From assembly GCF_907165045.1 (NCBI RefSeq), contig NZ_CAJRAU010000005.1, positions 1 through 64,000 on the forward strand: 64,000 nt of DNA, written 5' to 3'. The stretch is from Dyadobacter linearis (GTDB lineage Bacteria; Bacteroidota; Bacteroidia; Cytophagales; Spirosomataceae). The notes below the pieces were generated by a model. It was not told the DNA's origin, did no database searches, and saw only the letters and a list, made by a program, of their open reading frames with translations. The position numbers and the translations under genes are program-made. Positions 1 to 8,049 of the stretch are shown one piece after another (the first letter of the stretch is position 1; every line of letters begins with the position of its first letter).

Positions 1-87
1 AACCCGTATAACTACCGCCATTCAAATAAGCCTTAACAAGCCTAAGCTTAAAATTCAAACTGTGTTTTTTGTAATTAACCATAAAAA

Positions 88-120
88 TGCCCCCAAGAAG
101 TGTCTAACTTTTTGGGGGCA
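88..120. other. Perfect inverted repeat, 9-bp stem
   Basis: TGCCCCCAA (88-96) and TTGGGGGCA (112-120) are perfect reverse complements around a 15-nt loop. Read on the minus strand, the hairpin is followed by a short T run and resembles a terminator, but no minus-strand gene ends here within the window. It may be a leftover of a mobile element end or serve a gene lost on the left. The rest of 1-225 is AT-rich and shows no gene. Confidence 0.4.
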
Positions 121-225
121 GTGCATTTTATGGGGCCGGCTCTTTTTGTTTTTAAGTTATATTGGCACGATCAATTTTACGCTAAATTCAAGCGTTATAG
201 GGATTTCGGGGAAGATGTTTATTGT

Positions 226-2229
226 ATGAAAAATTGGAAGTTTACTTTCTGGCTTTTATTTCTCTTTGCATTTAATGCTTCCTATGCTCAGTTAAGCATT
301 TTGTCGCCGGTAAATAACCAGGTAATGCAGCGCGACGCGGCAGGTTTTGCCAATATCCCCATCACTGCTTATTCCTATCTTCCTTATTCCAATATTAAAG
401 CAGTACTAACTCCTATTGAAGGTAATTTGCATTCAGGGAGGGAAATGAATGCAACGCCCGATCAGATCGCACAGGGATTTCTGAGCTTTACGTTTCAGGC
501 TGAAAGCGGCTGGTACCAGCTCAAATTGATCGGAACAACGGAGGAGGGATTTACAGATTCCACAGTTATTGCGCGAGTCGGCGTGGGCGAGGTATTTATG
601 GTAGCCGGCAATTCCAATGCGATGGGCCTGCCTGGTCTGGGAGCAAAAGATGCTTCCTCTAATGTAATCTCTTTTAATAAAACCAATAAAATACTAAACC
701 GCGAAAACATCACCGTAGCGCCGAACCAGCCTTTGCCCGCACCGACATTTGAGGTATTGCGAAAAGAAAATTTCGTTTTTCCGAACGGTGAAACTTCCTG
801 GTATTGGGGCGAGCTGGGCGACAGGCTCTCTGCCCGATGGAATTGCCCGGTACTGTTTTTCAACACCGCCTGGGCAGCCGCGAATTCGGAGAATTACCGC
901 GACGCGGCGACGGGAAAAGATGCCTACAATCTGTATGTCGGGAAATTCTGGCCAAACCGGCAGCCTTACAGCAATATCGTGAACACACTCAAATACCTTA
1001 CTGCTTCAACCGGCGTAAGAGCGGTGCTTTTTTCACATGGAGAGAACGACGCGCAGCTGGGATTTAACGAAACGAACTATTTCAATCACATCCGCACTTT
1101 GATCGCAAACAGCCGCATTGATGCAGGGTACAATGCTTCCTGGGTTCTGGCAAGAAATTCGGTCAGTAACCTGCTTCCAAACCCATATTTACCAGTACTG
1201 AATGCCCAAAACAGATTGACTGAAATTGCCGGGTTTAATGCATTCAAAGGGCCCTATCTGGATACAATTCAGATTCCGCGACCGGTTTCGGGACATTTTG
1301 AAAGTCTGCCTGGCGGTGTAGCTGGCCTCACGCTCGCTGCCGAAGCCTGGAACCGTAGTCTGGCCGATTCCCTTGTCGAAAAGCTAGCTCCTATTCTTCC
1401 GAAATACAGCATTCATACCGGCGTGGTCCCGGCACTCGCATTTCCCGGTGCTGCATTCACAATTCCTTATTTTATGGATGGAAATGCTGTTCCCAACCAG
1501 AATATCCAGGCCGAGCTGCTCGACAATGCAGGAAATTTTGTAGATACTTTGGCAACAAATAATGCAAATCCAATACAGATAAGTCTGCCGCGCGAACTGG
1601 GAAACGGCTATTACCGCATTCGATTAACCGGTACAAGCCCGACTCTGCCCGGCAGTGTTTCCGATTCTTTTTATGTGGATAAAAGCTATTCGCAGGTTGA
1701 TTTTGTAAACAAACTGTCAGTCCGCCCAGCCGGGACCGCTATTTACGTTTCCTGGCTGCTTGCGGTTGATCCGCAGCTCCGGCAAGTGATATTGCAAAAG
1801 ACGCGGGACGGGATCACTTACAGCGATCTGCAAACTTCTGACGTGTCACCAAATCAATCGCAGGTCTTCGGATATCGCGACATTGATCCGAATTCCGAGG
1901 CTAATTTTTACCGCCTGAAACTGTCTTATCAAAACGGGAGCGAAGCGTTTTCGAGGGTCATTACTTACTTCCGAAACGGTGGCCCGCCTGATTTCACAAT
2001 TTTCCCAAACCCGGTAAACGGAAGTGAGTTCTACCTGAAAGCAACTGGCAACAAAGCAGATTACGCATTATTCGACATGGCCGGCCGAGAGCATCCAATC
2101 CGATTTTCAGACCGGGAAGTGATCGGTCTGATCACTATTAAACCAATTCATACGCTGCCCGCCGGAAGCTATATTTTGAAAGTTACTTCTGAAAGCGGGG
2201 TTGTTTCGAGGAGGGTTTTGGTGAAATGA
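226..2229 (+). CDS. Secreted SASA/SGNH-type carbohydrate esterase with T9SS sorting domain
   Basis: Probable secreted carbohydrate esterase of the sialate O-acetylesterase (SASA) group. I chose the ATG at 226 because it opens directly onto a signal peptide (MKNWKFTFWLLFLFAF, then a cut after SYAQ); an upstream in-frame start at 100 would put 42 non-signal residues in front. The SGNH-like blocks visible are GEVFMVAGNSNAMG (around residue 125, GxSN-type nucleophile block) and FSHGENDAQ (around residue 280), a variant of the WHQGESD block. Further on come beta-sandwich-like segments, and the last 80 or so residues have the T9SS type A pattern (FTIFPNPV ... LPAGSYILKV ... RRVLVK). It would be exported by the Sec system, then attached or released by PorU. 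The substrate is unknown; deacetylation of a sugar or glycan is inferred from the family. Confidence 0.72.
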   Translation: MKNWKFTFWLLFLFAFNASYAQLSILSPVNNQVMQRDAAGFANIPITAYSYLPYSNIKAVLTPIEGNLHSGREMNATPDQIAQGFLSFTFQAESGWYQLKLIGTTEEGFTDSTVIARVGVGEVFMVAGNSNAMGLPGLGAKDASSNVISFNKTNKILNRENITVAPNQPLPAPTFEVLRKENFVFPNGETSWYWGELGDRLSARWNCPVLFFNTAWAAANSENYRDAATGKDAYNLYVGKFWPNRQPYSNIVNTLKYLTASTGVRAVLFSHGENDAQLGFNETNYFNHIRTLIANSRIDAGYNASWVLARNSVSNLLPNPYLPVLNAQNRLTEIAGFNAFKGPYLDTIQIPRPVSGHFESLPGGVAGLTLAAEAWNRSLADSLVEKLAPILPKYSIHTGVVPALAFPGAAFTIPYFMDGNAVPNQNIQAELLDNAGNFVDTLATNNANPIQISLPRELGNGYYRIRLTGTSPTLPGSVSDSFYVDKSYSQVDFVNKLSVRPAGTAIYVSWLLAVDPQLRQVILQKTRDGITYSDLQTSDVSPNQSQVFGYRDIDPNSEANFYRLKLSYQNGSEAFSRVITYFRNGGPPDFTIFPNPVNGSEFYLKATGNKADYALFDMAGREHPIRFSDREVIGLITIKPIHTLPAGSYILKVTSESGVVSRRVLVK

Positions 2230-2259
2230 AAAAAGGCAGAGAACCTAATCCCTGCCTTT
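2228..2259 (-). terminator. Intrinsic terminator (minus strand)
   Basis: AAAGGCAG (2232-2239) pairs with CTGCCTTT (2252-2259), an 8-bp stem with a 12-nt loop. On the minus strand it is followed by a run of T. It lies just past the stop of the AIM24 gene and between convergent genes, so it may work in both directions, though the plus-strand tail is weaker. Confidence 0.65.
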
Positions 2260-2284
2260 GTCTATGCTTTATAGCTAGCTAACT

Positions 2285-3061
2285 CTATTCAAATAAATTT
2301 CCCAAACCTCCAATCACCGAACCGCTTTCTTTTCTTGCATTCGGTCCTGCTGCGGAAAGTCTTTGGATCAGTTTTGAGATCGGCATCGACTGGATCCAGC
2401 AGCGGCCGGTTCCTCTGAGCGTGGCCAGGAACATTCCTTCGCCGCCAAATACCATCGATTTCAAGCCGCCCGAACGTTGAATGTCAAAGCTGAGCGACTG
2501 CTCAAATGCAACTACGCAGCCGGTATCTACACGCAATGTTTCATTGTTCAGCTGGCGCTCCATTACTACGCCGCCCGCGTGCACGAATGCCATTCCGTCG
2601 CCTTTGATCTTTTGCAAAATAAATCCTTCCCCGCCAAATAAGCCCGATCCGAAACGCTGGTTGAAATGGATTTTCATACTTGTACCCATTGCCGCGCACA
2701 AAAATCCATCTTTCTGCACGATCAGCTCATTGCTGTAAATTTTGGAAAGGTCAATCGGCATTACAGTACCTGGGTAAGGCGCTGCGAATGCGACTTTCTT
2801 CTTCCCAACTCCGCGGTTAGTAAAATGCGTCATAAACAGCGATTCACCCGTGATCAAGCGCGTACCTGCCTGAAATATCTTGCCCATAATGCTTTGGTTA
2901 GCCTCAGAACCGTCACCCATTTTGGTTTCAAACTGGATACCGTCTTCCATAAAAAGCATGGCGCCGGCTTCCGCGATCACGGTTTCATTCGGGTCAAGCT
3001 CAATTTCAACGACCTGGATATCGTCGCCAATGATTTTGTAGTCGATTTCGTGTGAGATCAT
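2285..3061 (-). CDS. AIM24 / TIGR00266 family protein
   Basis: A 258-residue protein of the AIM24 (DUF124, TIGR00266) family: a single beta-rich domain with many glycines and no catalytic motif that I recognise. Typical family stretches are the N-terminal [14 protein letters not shown] segment followed by [11 protein letters not shown], then [10 protein letters not shown] and [11 protein letters not shown], then [12 protein letters not shown] near the end. The bacterial function is not established; the mitochondrial homologue affects inner-membrane organisation. It has no signal peptide. It is the last gene of a run gltX, small acidic-tailed protein, AIM24, all on the minus strand, and is followed by a terminator hairpin. 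Confidence is high for the family and low for the role. Confidence 0.85.
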   Translation of the reverse strand: MISHEIDYKIIGDDIQVVEIELDPNETVIAEAGAMLFMEDGIQFETKMGDGSEANQSIMGKIFQAGTRLITGESLFMTHFTNRGVGKKKVAFAAPYPGTVMPIDLSKIYSNELIVQKDGFLCAAMGTSMKIHFNQRFGSGLFGGEGFILQKIKGDGMAFVHAGGVVMERQLNNETLRVDTGCVVAFEQSLSFDIQRSGGLKSMVFGGEGMFLATLRGTGRCWIQSMPISKLIQRLSAAGPNARKESGSVIGGLGNLFE

Positions 3062-3108
3062 TTTTCGTAAAGGTTATCTGGTAAATTTTAGTCAAACATT
3101 GAAATCCC

Positions 3109-3363
3109 CTACTCCTCTTCTTCCTCCTCTTCGGAAGTTTTCTTCTTCGTCTTACGCGTTTTTCGTCCCGGAATATCCTCCCGGTCGCGCAGCTTTTTAT
3201 CATCCACATTCTTGTTCAGGAACTCGTTAATCTTGTCCATGTCAAAGCTTGTGGTAATCTCACCGAAGGAATTGATCTGAATATCAAAACCATCGAGGTC
3301 TTTGTGCACCCGCGGTTTTTCCGGGACCGGTTTGGAAGGATCGTTTTGTTTCTTTTTAGCCAT
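3109..3363 (-). CDS. Small charged conserved hypothetical protein with poly-Glu tail
   Basis: 84 residues with a lysine-rich start (MAKKKQND), a central ordered-looking piece (DLDGFDIQINSFGEITTSFDMDKINEFLN), a basic stretch (RKTRKTKKKT) and a tail of seven glutamates. The layout resembles small proteins I associate with Cytophagales, but I cannot name a family. It sits 47 nt upstream of the AIM24 gene and 108 nt downstream of gltX on the same strand, so co-transcription is plausible. The abrupt change from basic to acidic suggests a flexible nucleic-acid or ribosome partner; this is inference only. Confidence 0.6.
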   Translation of the reverse strand: MAKKKQNDPSKPVPEKPRVHKDLDGFDIQINSFGEITTSFDMDKINEFLNKNVDDKKLRDREDIPGRKTRKTKKKTSEEEEEEE

Positions 3364-3471
3364 TTTGTTTAAAAAGCAACAGATACTCGCGTAATCTGGA
3401 TTTCAATTTTTACGAAAATAATACCTAATAACCCGCTATCAATACAAATTGATTGTACGGTGATATAACTT

Positions 3472-5022
3472 CTATGCCAGCCTGATTTGCGCTGACAAAC
3501 GGTTCAAAGCATCGTCCAGGCGTTTTACAACTTCATTTTTACCTAAGATCTCCATGATGATCATCAGGTCCGGGCCAGCTCCTGCGCCGGTAATAGCCAG
3601 GCGCAGTGCCTGCATTACCTTACCCATTTTCACGCCCATCGTTTCCAGCGTTGCAGCGATCAGTTCTTTGATCTCGTGAGCAGTAAATTCTCCCGGATAA
3701 TCTGCTAATGCGTCACTCAATCCTGAAATCGCCTGTACAGCTTCTTCATTCCATTTTTTCAAAGCAACCTCCTGATCGTACGTTTCAGGAGCTATAAATA
3801 AAAAGAGCGACTCGCTCACAATCTCCCTCACAAAATGCACGCGATCTTTCAACAAATGTACGATCTGGGTAAGCTGACTATCCGAAACAGCCAGGCCTTT
3901 CGCAAGATAAAGCGCTCGTAATTCAGATATGATCGACTCTTCACTTAGTAGTTTGAGATACTGCTGATTGAACCAGTTCGCTTTCTGAATATCAAACCGC
4001 GCCCCCGCCTTGTGCACTCTTTCCAGACTGAATAACCTGATCAGTTCTTCCATACTGAACATTTCCTGCTCGGTACCCGCATTCCAGCCTAACAATGCAA
4101 GAAAGTTGGCAGTAGCTTCAGGCAAATAACCTTCTTCACGGAAACCTTTTGCCTTGTCACCTGTATTAGGATCGGTCCATTCCAGCGGGAATATCGGGAA
4201 ACCACCCAGGTCTGCATCGCGTTTCGAAAGCTTTCCGTTTCCGTCGGGTTTGAGTAAAAGTGGCAAATGCGCAAACTGCGGCATTGTGCTTTCCCAGCCC
4301 AGGTAACGGTATAATAAAACGTGCAGCGGAGCCGATGGAAGCCATTCTTCTCCACGGATCACGTGGGTAATGCCCATTAAATGGTCGTCGACGATATTAG
4401 CTAAATGGTAAGTCGGCATTCCGTCCGATTTCAGCAATACCTTATCATCAATCTGCGATGAATGCACCACTACCCAGCCACGGATCATATCATTGAACCG
4501 GATCTCCTCCTTCGGACTGATCTTCATGCGGATCACATAAGGATCGCCGCTTTCGATTCTGGTTTTAGTTTCACCAAGAGGCAAAGTCAGCGAATTGGTC
4601 ATTTCCATGCGGGTGATCGCATTGTATTGTGCCGCTGCTACCTTCGCCGCTTCGAGCCGCTTGCGCATTTCGTCCAGCTGCTCGGGGGTATCGAATGCAT
4701 AATAAGCTTTCCCTTCCAGAACCAGCCTTTCAGCATATTCGCGGTAAATATCTTTTCTTTCCGATTGCTTGTAAGGAGCGTGCGGGCCGCCCTGCTGCGG
4801 GCCTTCGTCTATTTCTATTCCCAGCCAGGAAAGCGCCTCCAATATGTAAGCTTCGGCACCGGGCACAAAGCGGTTCTGATCAGTATCTTCAATACGGAGC
4901 AACATCTGCCCACCCTGCTGCCTGGCAAAGAGATAGTTATACAAGGCAGTACGCACTCCGCCCGCATGCAGCGGACCAGTAGGGCTAGGGGCAAATCGTA
5001 CTCGAACGGGTTGATTGTTCAT
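3472..5022 (-). CDS. gltX: Glutamate--tRNA ligase
   Basis: Charges tRNA-Glu with glutamate in the cytoplasm (class I aminoacyl-tRNA synthetase). The first 20 residues hold the HIGH-type signature as RFAPSPTGPLHAGGVRTALYN, and the KMSKS-type signature is KLSKRDADLGG near residue 265. GEEWLPSAPLHVLLY, also typical, lies between them. At 516 residues it is slightly longer than the usual 465-505. The ATG at 5022 starts immediately before the conserved PVRVRFAPSPTG block. The 273 nt upstream are filled with direct and inverted repeats (see the 5061-5259 features). No zinc cysteine cluster is obvious. Confidence 0.96.
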   Translation of the reverse strand: MNNQPVRVRFAPSPTGPLHAGGVRTALYNYLFARQQGGQMLLRIEDTDQNRFVPGAEAYILEALSWLGIEIDEGPQQGGPHAPYKQSERKDIYREYAERLVLEGKAYYAFDTPEQLDEMRKRLEAAKVAAAQYNAITRMEMTNSLTLPLGETKTRIESGDPYVIRMKISPKEEIRFNDMIRGWVVVHSSQIDDKVLLKSDGMPTYHLANIVDDHLMGITHVIRGEEWLPSAPLHVLLYRYLGWESTMPQFAHLPLLLKPDGNGKLSKRDADLGGFPIFPLEWTDPNTGDKAKGFREEGYLPEATANFLALLGWNAGTEQEMFSMEELIRLFSLERVHKAGARFDIQKANWFNQQYLKLLSEESIISELRALYLAKGLAVSDSQLTQIVHLLKDRVHFVREIVSESLFLFIAPETYDQEVALKKWNEEAVQAISGLSDALADYPGEFTAHEIKELIAATLETMGVKMGKVMQALRLAITGAGAGPDLMIIMEILGKNEVVKRLDDALNRLSAQIRLA

Positions 5023-5060
5023 TTATTCAATTCTAAGATTTTTGACTTAATTTGGGACAT

Positions 5061-5130
5061 TTGTTGTCATTGTTGTCATTTGTTGTCATTCGTTGTCATT
5101 TATGGTCATTTGTCGTCATTTGTTGTCTTG
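5061..5130. repeat. 10-bp tandem repeat, consensus TGTTGTCATT, about 7 copies
   Basis: From about 5062 the sequence runs as seven near-identical 10-mers, among them TGTTGTCATT (5071, 5081), CGTTGTCATT (5091), TATGGTCATT (5101) and TGTCGTCATT (5111), decaying at TGTTGTCTTG (5121). The period matches one helical turn. It lies in the gltX-ridA gap, just upstream of the gltX start on the minus strand. Confidence 0.85.
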
Positions 5131-5141
5131 ATAACTACTTT

Positions 5142-5259
5142 ACAATAAACGACTACCCTTGACCATGAATGACATCCATTGTCATTTGTTATCACTTATG
5201 GTCACTTGTTGTTCTTAATGGTTACTAACAATAAATGACTACCATTGACCATGAATGAC
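5142..5259. repeat. Two 32-bp direct repeats, 86 bp apart, with inverted echoes of the 10-mer tract
   Basis: 5142-5173 and 5228-5259 share 30 of 32 bases (ACAATAAAyGACTACC... ending GACCATGAATGAC). The GACCATGAATGAC part is close to the reverse complement of the GTCATTTATGGTCAT stretch at 5096-5110, so the whole 5061-5259 block could fold back on itself. No ORF with a convincing protein lies here. Confidence 0.8.
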
Positions 5260-5295
5260 AAAATCTGACTTAACGTCAACTATACCTGTCCAACG

Positions 5296-5667
5296 TTATC
5301 CCTCCACCGCAACCACCGAAATTTCGACGTTCACGTCTTTTGGCAATTTGGCTACTTGTATGGTTTCGCGGGCTGGTGGGTTTTGGGTGAAAAAACTGCC
5401 GTAGATCTCGTTTACAGCGGCGAAATCGTTCATATCTTTTAAGAATATACTCGCTTTTACTACGTGCTGAAAGCCCATTTTTGCAGCACCCAGAATGTGC
5501 CCGATGTTTTGCATTACCACACCGGTTTCTGCTTTGATATCGCCGGATTGTGCGAGTTCAGCTGCGATCTGTCCGGAAACATACAGGGTACCATTCACTT
5601 TTACAGCCTGACTGTACGGACCGATCGGAGCCGGTGCTTTATCTGAGAATATAATTTCTTTTGCCAT
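5296..5667 (-). CDS. ridA: RidA family reactive enamine/imine deaminase
   Basis: 123 residues, the standard length for the RidA/YjgF/UK114 family, which hydrolyses 2-aminoacrylate and related enamines released by PLP enzymes. Family signatures are present: APAPIGPYSQAVKVNGTLYVSGQIA near the start and NPPARETIQVAKLPKDVNVEI near the end; the arginine in PARE is the substrate-carboxylate ligand in characterised members. It acts in the cytoplasm as a trimer. It is monocistronic-looking: 53 nt separate it from the downstream thioesterase gene and a long repeat tract lies on its 3' side. Confidence 0.93.
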   Translation of the reverse strand: MAKEIIFSDKAPAPIGPYSQAVKVNGTLYVSGQIAAELAQSGDIKAETGVVMQNIGHILGAAKMGFQHVVKASIFLKDMNDFAAVNEIYGSFFTQNPPARETIQVAKLPKDVNVEISVVAVEG

Positions 5668-5720
5668 AAGTAATAAAGAGTTGATGCTGCGAAATTACCA
5701 AATAATGGCACGCAACAACT

Positions 5721-6239
5721 TTAACTAACCTGAAAAAGCGCTTTGAGCTCGGTCGCATCGGCAGCGTTCAACCTTCCGGCCAGTACCAGACGGAGCTGGC
5801 GACGGCGGAGTGCGCTCAGATGCAGGTCCTTTTCCTCGTCGGTTTCCGGTTCCAGCGCCGGTACTTCAATAGGCCGGCCGTTCTGGTCCACAGCTACGAA
5901 TGTATAAAAGGCGCGATTGGTGCTAACGCGCTCACCAGCGGGAATATCCTCAGCCCACACTTCCAGAAACACTTCCATCGACGAACTGAATGCCCGGGTC
6001 ACTTTCGCGCGCATGGTCACGATATTGCCCAGCCGGATCGGCTCGGTGAAGGAAACGTTATCCACAGAAGCAGTCACTACAATGCGGTTTGAATGCTTCT
6101 GGGCTGAAATTGCCGCACAGATATCCATCCAATGCAGCAGCCTCCCGCCCATCAGATTGTTTAAAGTATTGGTATCGTTGGGAAGGACCATTTCGGTCAT
6201 GGTCACTTCCGATTGGTGCGGGTGCTTTGGTTTCAACAT
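5721..6239 (-). CDS. Hotdog-fold acyl-CoA thioesterase (YciA/BFIT-like)
   Basis: Hydrolyses acyl-CoA to free acid and CoA in the cytoplasm. The hotdog core is visible: MTEMVLPNDTNTLNNLMGG, then RLLHWMDICAAISAQKHS, then VDNVSFTEPIRLGNIV and a beta-rich region (MEVFLEVWAEDI). The N...GG...LLHWMD pattern is characteristic of the YciA/ACOT branch. 172 residues is within range; the last 40 are helical and charged. Substrate length cannot be read from sequence. It lies upstream of ridA on the same strand with a 53-nt gap, so loose co-transcription is possible. Confidence 0.9.
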   Translation of the reverse strand: MLKPKHPHQSEVTMTEMVLPNDTNTLNNLMGGRLLHWMDICAAISAQKHSNRIVVTASVDNVSFTEPIRLGNIVTMRAKVTRAFSSSMEVFLEVWAEDIPAGERVSTNRAFYTFVAVDQNGRPIEVPALEPETDEEKDLHLSALRRRQLRLVLAGRLNAADATELKALFQVS

Positions 6240-6255
6240 GTTGTTTTGGATAAAT

Positions 6256-7122
6256 CTAAAATTTGGGACAGCGCGTCTTCTTCCGCTCCTTCGCCTCCGT
6301 GCGGTTTCCGATCAAATAGGCGGCGCGCACTTGTAAAAACAAATAGCTGTCCTTGCTTTTGGCACTTCCCCGGCTGAATCCCGGCTGCCGCGCCGGCTCC
6401 CCTATTTCCGGGGCCCGGTCAGAAAGTCGGCGCGCGAGGTCGCTCGACAGCTGATCAGGATTAGGATATACGGTGCTCACATCGTCCAGGTAATCTGAAT
6501 TCATAAAGTTATTGCAAAGCTCCACCCCCAGGCTCAACCGATCGGTAGTTTTGAAAGATACGCCGATTCCTGCGGTAAAAACGAGAGGGAGCCTGTTGTA
6601 CTTAACACCCTCGGTCGTCAACGGCGCCAGACTGTGCCAGGCTCCGTCGATTTCTGCTTTTGGATTTAATAAAGTAAAACCAATCCCGCCGATCAGATAA
6701 GGATTAACAGGAGCCTGGCGATTGAAAGAGAACAGGTCTGCTTTGATACCCAGATTGATATCCGGATTAAATGTCTTGAAAGAGAGGTTATTCTGGAAAT
6801 TTTTCGAATACTGCTGATCTGCGGAAATCTTGTAAAATCTAAGCTCCCCGCGTGCGCTGAAATGCTCTGTGAGCCGGTATAATGCGCCCACCGAAATCGA
6901 CGGACCGAGTCCCAGATGCTTCATGTTGACACCATCCTGCAAGTCGCCCATGTAATAGGCAACGCCCGCTCCTGCCGTAATGCTTAGATTCCCAAATGGG
7001 TTTACATATCGGTTCCCGAACTTCGACCTGCCCTGCGCATTCGCGTCGATGCAGGGATTAAATAAGATCAGGAAAAGTGCGGCTGCAATAATGTGGGCCA
7101 GTTTAATAGCGTTGCTTCTCAT
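6256..7122 (-). CDS. Outer-membrane beta-barrel protein, DUF6089-like
   Basis: Predicted outer-membrane barrel of 288 residues. I start it at the ATG at 7122 because it opens a signal peptide (MRSNAIKLAHIIAAALFLILF, cut near NAQG); an in-frame ATG at 7230 would add 36 residues without signal character and lies in the terminator of the neighbouring gene. Barrel-like alternating strands with closing aromatic residues are seen throughout (LSITAGAGVAYYMGDLQD, GPSISVGALYRL, FSARGELRFYKISAD, NPYLIGGIGF, LVFTAGIGVSFK, YLFLQVRAAY). The AYYMGDLQ element is typical of DUF6089 proteins. Function is unknown. The run of charged residues at the C-terminus after the last strand is unusual for a barrel. Confidence 0.75.
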   Translation of the reverse strand: MRSNAIKLAHIIAAALFLILFNPCIDANAQGRSKFGNRYVNPFGNLSITAGAGVAYYMGDLQDGVNMKHLGLGPSISVGALYRLTEHFSARGELRFYKISADQQYSKNFQNNLSFKTFNPDINLGIKADLFSFNRQAPVNPYLIGGIGFTLLNPKAEIDGAWHSLAPLTTEGVKYNRLPLVFTAGIGVSFKTTDRLSLGVELCNNFMNSDYLDDVSTVYPNPDQLSSDLARRLSDRAPEIGEPARQPGFSRGSAKSKDSYLFLQVRAAYLIGNRTEAKERKKTRCPKF

Positions 7123-7233
7123 CCCCGAGGTAAATTGGTAATATCTCAACAAAGCTTTATTCCAACGATTTATAATAGTGCCAAATATATTACTCTTGCC
7201 TAAATAAGTTGACTTGTCGGTTGGGGGCACAAC

Positions 7234-7256
7234 AAAAAAGCCGGACAGTGCCGGCT
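7234..7256 (-). terminator. Intrinsic terminator of the DUF2807 gene
   Basis: AGCCGG (7239-7244) pairs with CCGGCT (7251-7256) around a 6-nt loop, followed on the minus strand by a T run (7234-7239). It ends the padR-pspC-DUF2807 operon. Confidence 0.8.
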
Positions 7257-7286
7257 CCTTCCTTTTATCATGGTGAATTGAAAATC

Positions 7287-7985
7287 CTAGTTGCCCCGCT
7301 TCACGGAACTTGCGCCCGATGTGCTGGAATGAATGTCTTTCGCACCGCCGGAGTAGCGAACGCTGCTGGCGCCGGAAGCTTCTGCATGTACTGCATTGCT
7401 CGCGTAAACAGCCGCACTGCTTGCACCCGATGCGTCTATATTAACCTCTTTGGTCTGAAAATCACTTCCTTTAAAAGAAGAGGCTCCCGAAACTTCTCCG
7501 TCCAGCGTATCGCAGCTTCCGTTCAGAACGAGCGAAGACGCGCCCGATAGTTCCATGGTTACCTTCGTCGCTTTCAGGTCCATATTCACTTTTGATGCGC
7601 CGCTCACTTCGATTTCCATGGTTTTTACACCTGAGAAACCAGCAACATTCGCGGTACTTGCGCCAGAGAAGTCGATGCCTTGCAAGTTCGGCATTGTAAT
7701 GCTTACGTTCACAGTTTTGCGGTTTTTAGACCAGCCATTTCCCCTGTAATACAGTTTTAGTTCACCTCCCGAAACGCGCGCTTCCAGGTCATTCAGATCT
7801 TCGCTGCGACCGGTTGCTGTTACACCAAAAGTACTTCCCTGCTTCACCTCCACTTTAAATGCGCTACCCATCGACAGCCTGTTGAAATTCGATACAGAGA
7901 ATTTTTTGGATTCCTGTGCCTGAGCCGAAATTGTCATAGCGACCAGCAGGACGGCGGCGATATGGAAAATGAATGCCTTTTTCAT
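7287..7985 (-). CDS. Secreted head-GIN (DUF2807) domain protein
   Basis: 232 residues: a signal peptide (MKKAFIFHIAAVLLVAMTISAQAQ) followed by one DUF2807 / 'auto-transporter adhesin head GIN' domain. The opening FSVSNFNRLSMGSAFKVEVKQG is the family hallmark. The second half is a run of about seven turns each carrying GAS (SGASTANVAG, SGASKVNM, SGASSLVL, SGASSF, SGASSAAV, SGASSVRY, SGASSVKR) spaced about 17-21 residues apart, which predicts a short right-handed beta-helix. It is exported to periplasm or surface; the ligand is unknown. It follows the PspC-DUF2807 gene by 64 nt and shares its C-terminal domain, so the pair probably arose by duplication and acts in one envelope response. Confidence 0.88.
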   Translation of the reverse strand: MKKAFIFHIAAVLLVAMTISAQAQESKKFSVSNFNRLSMGSAFKVEVKQGSTFGVTATGRSEDLNDLEARVSGGELKLYYRGNGWSKNRKTVNVSITMPNLQGIDFSGASTANVAGFSGVKTMEIEVSGASKVNMDLKATKVTMELSGASSLVLNGSCDTLDGEVSGASSFKGSDFQTKEVNIDASGASSAAVYASNAVHAEASGASSVRYSGGAKDIHSSTSGASSVKRGN

Positions 7986-8049
7986 AAGTTCAAATTAATT
8001 GGTTTGCCAAAAGATGATTGCTTTTTACTTAAAGTTGCACGCGTATCAT

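Noticed and set aside
88..120. Terminator for an upstream gene
   Set aside because: The orientation with a T tail is minus, yet no minus-strand gene ends at this point; kept only as an inverted repeat.
100..225. Longer N-terminus for the first esterase gene
   Set aside because: The ATG at 226 starts directly at the signal peptide; the upstream stretch overlaps the inverted repeat.
4462..5148. Plus-strand ORF of 228 codons opposite gltX
   Set aside because: It overlaps a complete, motif-confirmed gltX and extends into the repeat block.
5061..5259. CRISPR array
   Set aside because: Repeats are 10 bp without unique spacers of normal length, and there are no cas genes.
7123..7230. Longer N-terminus for the DUF6089 protein
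   Set aside because: The extra 36 residues lack signal-peptide character and approach the terminator of the next gene; the ATG at 7122 starts a clear signal peptide.
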